From Paraburkholderia dinghuensis (GTDB lineage Bacteria; Pseudomonadota; Gammaproteobacteria; Burkholderiales; Burkholderiaceae), in contig NZ_RQIS01000007.1 of NCBI RefSeq assembly GCF_003837865.1, forward strand, positions 124,001 through 188,000: a stretch of 64,000 nt of DNA. The letters are read 5' to 3'. The notes under the pieces were generated by a model that was not told where the DNA came from, ran no database searches, and was given only the letters and a program-made list of their open reading frames with translations. Below are positions 59,905 to 64,000 of the stretch, piece after piece. Numbering within the stretch: position 1 is the first letter of the stretch; every line of letters begins with the position of its first letter. A program made the position numbers and the translations under genes.

Positions 59905-60957
59905 ATGATATCCGACGACCCCACTCCGCCCAACGTCACGCTCGAAGAGATCGCGCGCGCTGCGGGTGTTTCTCCGAGCACGGTGTCGCGGATCCTGAAT
60001 GGCACGGTGCGGGTTTCGTCTGAGAAACGTCAGGCGGTCGAGCAGGCGATCGCCCAGTTCCGGTATCGGCCGAACGTGCTGGCACGCAGTCTCGCCAGCG
60101 GCAGGACGGACACCATTGGCGTGCTGACGCAAACTGTCGCGAGCCCGTTTTACGCAGAGTGGCTGCGCGGCATCGAAGAGGCGCTGTACGAGCCAGGGCT
60201 CACACCCGTTTTCGTCAGCAGCCGCTGGAACGTCGAGGAGGAGCGCACGCGCGTCGAGCAGTTCATCGCGCGGCGTGTGGACGGCATCATCATCCTGCAT
60301 GGTCAGCTTGACGAGAGCCGCCTTGAGGAATTCTCGCGGCAAACGCCCATTGTCGTGCTGGGGCGCTCGCTCGAGGCAGGGCCAACGCTTGCGGGTTTTC
60401 CGATCGATAACGTGCAGGGCGCGTTCGATGCGACTCATCATCTGATCGCGCAAGGTCACCGCAAAATCGCTTTTATTGCAGGCCCCCCAAACCACACTGA
60501 CGCGCTCGAACGCCTGGTCGGCTATCGCATGGCGTTAGAGGAGGCCGGTATTCCGTTCGACGCAATTCGTGTCGAGCAGGGCGACTTTGTCGAAACCGGC
60601 GGCGTAGCGGCCATGGAGCGCCTGATAGACCGTGGAGTCGGTTTTACAGCCGTATTCTGCGCGAACGACCAGACCGCTTACGGCGCACGTCTCGTGCTCT
60701 ACCGACGCGGCCTGCGCGTGCCGGAAGACGTTTCGCTAGTCGGTTTCGACGATGTGCCGACTTCGCTGTACACCACGCCGCCGCTTACGACAGTACGTCA
60801 GCCGATCTATGAACTCGGCCGGCAGGCTGCCGAGGCGATCGTGGGGCTGATCCGCAAGGAACCCGTTACCTCGAGTCCGGCCCCGCTGAGTTTGATCGTG
60901 CGCGAAACCACTTGCGCACCGCGTTCCGCTGAATCCAGAGCAGCATCATCAGGTTAG
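59905..60957 (+). CDS. LacI-family transcriptional regulator of a sugar ABC operon
   Basis: A 350-residue regulator. The N-terminal helix-turn-helix and hinge are plain: VTLEEIARAAGVSPSTVSRI at about residues 12-31, then YRPNVLARSLASGRT. The periplasmic-binding-like sugar domain follows (TIGVLTQTVASPFYAEWLRG, FCANDQTAYGARLVLYRRG, VSLVGFDDVPTS). ATG at 59905 (MISDDPTPP) is preferred; the open frame upstream covers the operator. Palindromes in front of this gene and in front of the binding-protein gene indicate control of both. The inducer should be the transported sugar, not identifiable here. Confidence 0.92.
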   Translation: MISDDPTPPNVTLEEIARAAGVSPSTVSRILNGTVRVSSEKRQAVEQAIAQFRYRPNVLARSLASGRTDTIGVLTQTVASPFYAEWLRGIEEALYEPGLTPVFVSSRWNVEEERTRVEQFIARRVDGIIILHGQLDESRLEEFSRQTPIVVLGRSLEAGPTLAGFPIDNVQGAFDATHHLIAQGHRKIAFIAGPPNHTDALERLVGYRMALEEAGIPFDAIRVEQGDFVETGGVAAMERLIDRGVGFTAVFCANDQTAYGARLVLYRRGLRVPEDVSLVGFDDVPTSLYTTPPLTTVRQPIYELGRQAAEAIVGLIRKEPVTSSPAPLSLIVRETTCAPRSAESRAASSG

Positions 60958-61002
60958 TTTTTGTGGCGGTTCATTCCGCCGCGGGCGACAGCCGCCCAGC
61001 CG

Positions 61003-61016
61003 TGAAAGCGCTTTCA
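61003..61016. promoter_or_regulatory. LacI-type operator upstream of the sugar ABC operon (distal)
   Basis: TGAAAGCGCTTTCA, identical to the sites at 59871 and 61037. Its centre is 34 bases from that of the proximal site, close to three helical turns, allowing two repressor dimers on one DNA face. Confidence 0.75.
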
Positions 61017-61034
61017 AATCTTTCATGTGATTGT

Positions 61035-61052
61035 TATGAAAGCGCTTTCATA
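61035..61052. promoter_or_regulatory. LacI-type operator upstream of the sugar ABC operon (proximal)
   Basis: The shared 14-mer (61037-61050) is extended here to an 18-bp perfect palindrome by TA on each side. The right arm runs into TATAAG (61051-61056), a possible -10 box, so bound repressor would block the promoter. Confidence 0.75.
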
Positions 61053-61099
61053 TAAGTTGTACCTAGAAGAAGCAATTCGTCAACGACAGGAGACAGTCA

Positions 61100-62347
61100 A
61101 TGAAATATCGCTTTTCGGTGCTTGCTACCACTGCATTGCTTGGATTTGCTGCGGCGAGCGCCAACGCCAACACGACCTTGAAGGTCGCGGTTTTCCCGAA
61201 GCTCGATCAGGAAATCAAGGACGCGTTGCCTGCGTGGAAGAAGCTTCATCCGGACGTCGACGTCCAGGTGTCGGCGCTCGCGATCGGCGATCACCACAAC
61301 GCCATGACGACCGCACTCGCAACCGGTTCCGATCTGCCGGACGTGATGGCCGTTGAAGTGGGTTTCATTGGCCGTTTTGCCGCTGGCGGCGGTCTCGAGA
61401 ATCTTGCGAAGGCGCCCTATAACGCGGGCCAGTATAAGGATCAGTTCATCCACTACACGTTCGCGCAAGCGACGACGGAAGACGGCACGATCGTGGGCAT
61501 GCCGGCTGACATTGGTCCGGGCACGCTCTTCTATCGCAAGGACATCCTCGACAAGGCCGGCGTGACCGAAGCGGATCTGACGCGTTCGTGGGACTCCTAT
61601 CTGGCGGCTGGCCAGAAGATCAAGAAGGCCACGGGCGCCTATCTGCTGGCTTCGGCGCGCGACATCGAAGACATCTACATCCGCGCCGACCTCAAGGAAG
61701 GCGATGGCGTGTACTTCGACAAAAAGGGCAATCCGGTGGTCACCTCGCCGCGTTTCATCAAAGCCTTTGAGCTTGCGAAGAAGACGCGCGAACTGGGCCT
61801 CGACGCGAAGATCACGCCGTGGTCGAACGAATGGGCCGAGGGCTTCAAGCGCGGCAGCATTTCGACCCAGATGATGGGCGCCTGGCTCGGCGGCCACCTG
61901 TCGAGCTGGCTCGCACCGGACACGAAGGGACTGTGGCGCGCGACGAATCTGCCTAACGGTGCTTACGCTTCGTTCGGCGGCACGTTCTACTCGATTCCGA
62001 CGAAGGCTACGCAGAAGGCGCTGTCGTGGGAATTCATCAAGTTCCTGACGACGCGTCAAGACATCCAGCTCGACTCGTTCCAGTCGATCGATGCCTTCCC
62101 GGCGCTCCTGTCCGCACAGAAGTCCGACTTCTTCGCACAGCCCGTGGCGTTCCTCGGTGGCGAAAAGGCTCGCGTGATCTGGCGCGATGCCGCTTCGCAC
62201 ATCCCGTCGATCCAGCGCAGCAAGTATGACCAGGTGGCCGAAGAAGCGGTCCACTCGGCGCTCGACAAGGTGGTCGACAACAACGAGGACATCCACACCG
62301 CGTTGCAGGAAGCCCAGGACGAGATCGCGCACCGCGTCCGCCGTTGA
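61100..62347 (+). CDS. Sugar ABC transporter substrate-binding protein (family 1)
   Basis: A 415-residue periplasmic protein. The signal peptide is MKYRFSVLATTALLGFAAASANA (cleavage near residue 23). The mature part has the family 1 fold: LKVAVFPKLDQEIKDALPAW, SDLPDVMAVEVGFIGRF, GMPADIGPGTLFYRKDILDKAGV and GTFYSIPTKATQKALSWEFIKFL. It delivers a sugar to the MalF/MalG-type permeases encoded downstream. AGGAGA precedes the ATG. The family does not give the sugar; no catabolic gene is inside the window. Confidence 0.92.
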   Translation: MKYRFSVLATTALLGFAAASANANTTLKVAVFPKLDQEIKDALPAWKKLHPDVDVQVSALAIGDHHNAMTTALATGSDLPDVMAVEVGFIGRFAAGGGLENLAKAPYNAGQYKDQFIHYTFAQATTEDGTIVGMPADIGPGTLFYRKDILDKAGVTEADLTRSWDSYLAAGQKIKKATGAYLLASARDIEDIYIRADLKEGDGVYFDKKGNPVVTSPRFIKAFELAKKTRELGLDAKITPWSNEWAEGFKRGSISTQMMGAWLGGHLSSWLAPDTKGLWRATNLPNGAYASFGGTFYSIPTKATQKALSWEFIKFLTTRQDIQLDSFQSIDAFPALLSAQKSDFFAQPVAFLGGEKARVIWRDAASHIPSIQRSKYDQVAEEAVHSALDKVVDNNEDIHTALQEAQDEIAHRVRR

Positions 62348-62387
62348 AGATAGCCGCGCACTAAGTGCATTTTCCGATGGGAAACTC

Positions 62388-62416
62388 GCGCGGCCGGCGT
62401 ACCGAGCCGGCCGCGC
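62388..62416 (+). other. Intra-operon hairpin after the binding-protein gene
   Basis: GCGCGGCCGGC and GCCGGCCGCGC (62388-62398, 62406-62416) make a perfect 11-bp stem with a 7-base loop and no T run. It lies between the binding-protein and permease genes and probably stabilises the upstream mRNA, favouring excess binding protein. Confidence 0.5.
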
Positions 62417-62436
62417 CAGTCAGGTTGGAGTCGTAG

Positions 62437-63453
62437 ATGAGTGACTTGATGTCCGAACCCGAAGCAAACGTGCTGCAGCCCGGCGAGGCGCTTCCATTGC
62501 CGGCCGTCGGCCGCCGCCGCCTGTTTGCGGATCCACAGAAAGTCGCGCCATATTTCTTTCTCGCGCCGTTCTTTCTGTTGTTTGCGACGTTTATCGCGTT
62601 TCCGCTTCTGTTTTCATTGTTCCTGTCGTTCCAGAGCTGGGACGCGACCTCGGGTCTCGCAGGCATGAAGTGGGTGGGCCTGTCGAACTTCACTTTCACG
62701 CTGACCGACCACTGGTTCTGGAAGTCGTTGTACAACACGGCATTCATGGCGATCACGTCGGGCTTGCCGCAGCATCTGATCGCACTGCCGCTGGCGTTCT
62801 TTCTGCAAACCTGTTTTCGCCGCTGGCGCAATCTGGTCGTCGGTCTGTATTTTCTGCCGTTCATCACTTCGAGCGTAGCGATCGCGCTGATTTTCTCGTC
62901 GCTGTACTCGACCGACTTCGGCATGATCAACCTTGCAATTGCCGAGATCGGGAAGCTGCCGGGGATGCACTGGATCGTACCCGAGCATCACATCGAATGG
63001 CTCTATAACGCGTCGAACGTGAAGCCCGCGGTTTCGGTCGTGATCTTCTGGCGCTATGTCGGCTGGAACACGGTGCTCTATCTTTCCGCGCTCCAGACGA
63101 TTCCGGGCGAGCTCTACGAAGCCGCGAAGATCGATGGCGCGAACGGCTGGCAGCAATTCAGGCTCGTCATCCTGCCGCTGCTCAAGCCCATGATCTTCCT
63201 CGCCGTCACGCTGTCGATCATCGGCGGGCTGCAACTGTTCGAAGAGCCGTTCATCCTGCTGCCAAACGATGGCATGGGAACCGGCCAATCCGGGCTGACC
63301 ACTGCGGTCTACATGTATCGCACGGCCTTTCACGACGGCGATTTCGGCACCGCGAGTTCGATCGCGTGGCTGTTGTTCGTGGCTATCACCGGGCTCATGT
63401 GGATCAACACGCGTATCTTCAATCGCGGCGGCATGAAGGAGGCCGGGAAATAA
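62437..63453 (+). CDS. Sugar ABC transporter permease (MalF/UgpA-like)
   Basis: A 338-residue permease. A 40-residue cytoplasmic start precedes six membrane helices beginning VAPYFFLAPFFLLFATFIAF. The EAA coupling loop is ALQTIPGELYEAAKIDGANGWQQFRLVILPLLKP near residues 220-255. It pairs with the permease encoded next, whose ATG overlaps this stop (TAATG). Belongs to the carbohydrate uptake group 1 of binding-protein-dependent permeases. Confidence 0.92.
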   Translation: MSDLMSEPEANVLQPGEALPLPAVGRRRLFADPQKVAPYFFLAPFFLLFATFIAFPLLFSLFLSFQSWDATSGLAGMKWVGLSNFTFTLTDHWFWKSLYNTAFMAITSGLPQHLIALPLAFFLQTCFRRWRNLVVGLYFLPFITSSVAIALIFSSLYSTDFGMINLAIAEIGKLPGMHWIVPEHHIEWLYNASNVKPAVSVVIFWRYVGWNTVLYLSALQTIPGELYEAAKIDGANGWQQFRLVILPLLKPMIFLAVTLSIIGGLQLFEEPFILLPNDGMGTGQSGLTTAVYMYRTAFHDGDFGTASSIAWLLFVAITGLMWINTRIFNRGGMKEAGK

Positions 63454-64000
63454 TGAAACAGTCACGCAACCGGGCGCGTTATGTCGGCTATGCCATTGTG
63501 TCGGCGGGCGCCGTGCTGATGTTCTCGCCGTTCTACTTCATGTTCGTGTTCGCCACGCACAGCAGCTCCGAGATTTTCTCGATGCCGCCGCCGCTCTGGT
63601 TCGGCAATGCGTTTCTGGACAATATGGCGTCGCTGATGCGTCATATTCCGTTCTGGCGCAATCTGGGCTGGAGCTTGTATACGTCGGTGCTGCAGACGCT
63701 TCTGACCTTGCTGGTGACGTCCATGGCAGGTTATGCGTTTGCCATGTACGAATTCCGCTTCAAGAAGACGCTGTTTGCCGTGGCACTCACCGGCATGCTG
63801 GTGCCGCCGTTTCTCAGCATGATTCCGACGTTCATGACGATGGACCTGCTCGGCTGGATCAACCAGCCACGCGCACTGTACGTGCCGGGAGCGGCAGCCG
63901 CGCTTGGCGTCTTCCTGATGCGTCAGTACATCGCCAGTGCGATTCCGTCCGAGCTTGTCGAGGCAGCGCGTATCGATGGTTGCAGCGAGCTGCGCATCTA
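63453..64000 (+). CDS. Sugar ABC transporter permease (MalG/UgpE-like), cut by the window edge
   Basis: The first 182 residues are present. MKQSRNRARYVGYAIVSAGAVLMFSPFYFMF opens the first helix. AGYAFAMYEFRFKKTLFAVALTGMLVPP and the start of the EAA loop (IPSELVEAARIDGCSELRI) follow. These identify the second permease of the sugar transporter. The rest of the gene, and probably an ATPase and catabolic genes, lie beyond the window. Confidence 0.9.
   Translation, partial: MKQSRNRARYVGYAIVSAGAVLMFSPFYFMFVFATHSSSEIFSMPPPLWFGNAFLDNMASLMRHIPFWRNLGWSLYTSVLQTLLTLLVTSMAGYAFAMYEFRFKKTLFAVALTGMLVPPFLSMIPTFMTMDLLGWINQPRALYVPGAAAALGVFLMRQYIASAIPSELVEAARIDGCSELRI

Overview
The window is high-GC, tightly packed bacterial DNA of Burkholderiaceae type, most likely Paraburkholderia, Caballeronia or a close relative. 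The main evidence is a complete cepacian-type exopolysaccharide locus (bce genes) in the family's order, supported by an Aae-like aromatic-acid efflux operon (MarR, FUSC, DUF1656, HlyD, NodT) and two amino-acid-type ABC operons. Genus is inferred from gene content alone. I see no rRNA, tRNA, CRISPR array or intact insertion sequence.

Layout. 1-3.9 kb (minus): MarR-controlled efflux operon, cut at the left edge. 4.0-8.1 kb: a HAD hydrolase with an apparent frameshift, a SAM methyltransferase, a class V aminotransferase and a small exported protein. 8.1-19.0 kb (minus): a four-gene cell-surface operon with a TibC-type autotransporter heptosyltransferase, a 1797-residue repeat-rich autotransporter, a GH28 polygalacturonase-like lipoprotein and a second TibC-type heptosyltransferase. 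It starts at a strong sigma-70-like promoter and ends at a hairpin shared with the convergent gene. 19.3-22.3 kb (minus): a TrpX-type ABC transporter. 23.3-28.2 kb (plus): livKHMGF, divergent from it across about 1 kb. 28.8-30.5 kb: small membrane and exported proteins. 31.1-32.2 kb: a protein with an IS5-type transposase N-terminus but no catalytic domain.

32.3-59.7 kb is the exopolysaccharide locus. bceA (GDP-mannose) diverges from bceB-K (priming transferase, UDP-glucose dehydrogenase, tyrosine phosphatase, Wza exporter, tyrosine autokinase, four glycosyltransferases, polymerase). Then come bceM/N (GDP-D-rhamnose route) and acyltransferase bceO on the minus strand, a secreted beta-propeller, flippase bceQ and double glycosyltransferase bceR on the plus strand, acyltransferase bceS on the minus strand, and bceT (UDP-glucose). 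Together they supply GDP-Man, GDP-Rha, UDP-Glc and UDP-GlcA, and assemble, acylate, flip, polymerise and export a polymer by the Wzy route.

59.9 kb to the right edge: a LacI-family regulator and a sugar ABC operon (binding protein, two permeases, the second cut by the edge). Three copies of one 14-bp palindrome lie in front of the regulator and the transporter.

The most unusual region is the surface operon at 8-19 kb: two distinct heptosyltransferases and a pectin-degrading-type enzyme share one transcription unit with a glycoprotein-type adhesin.
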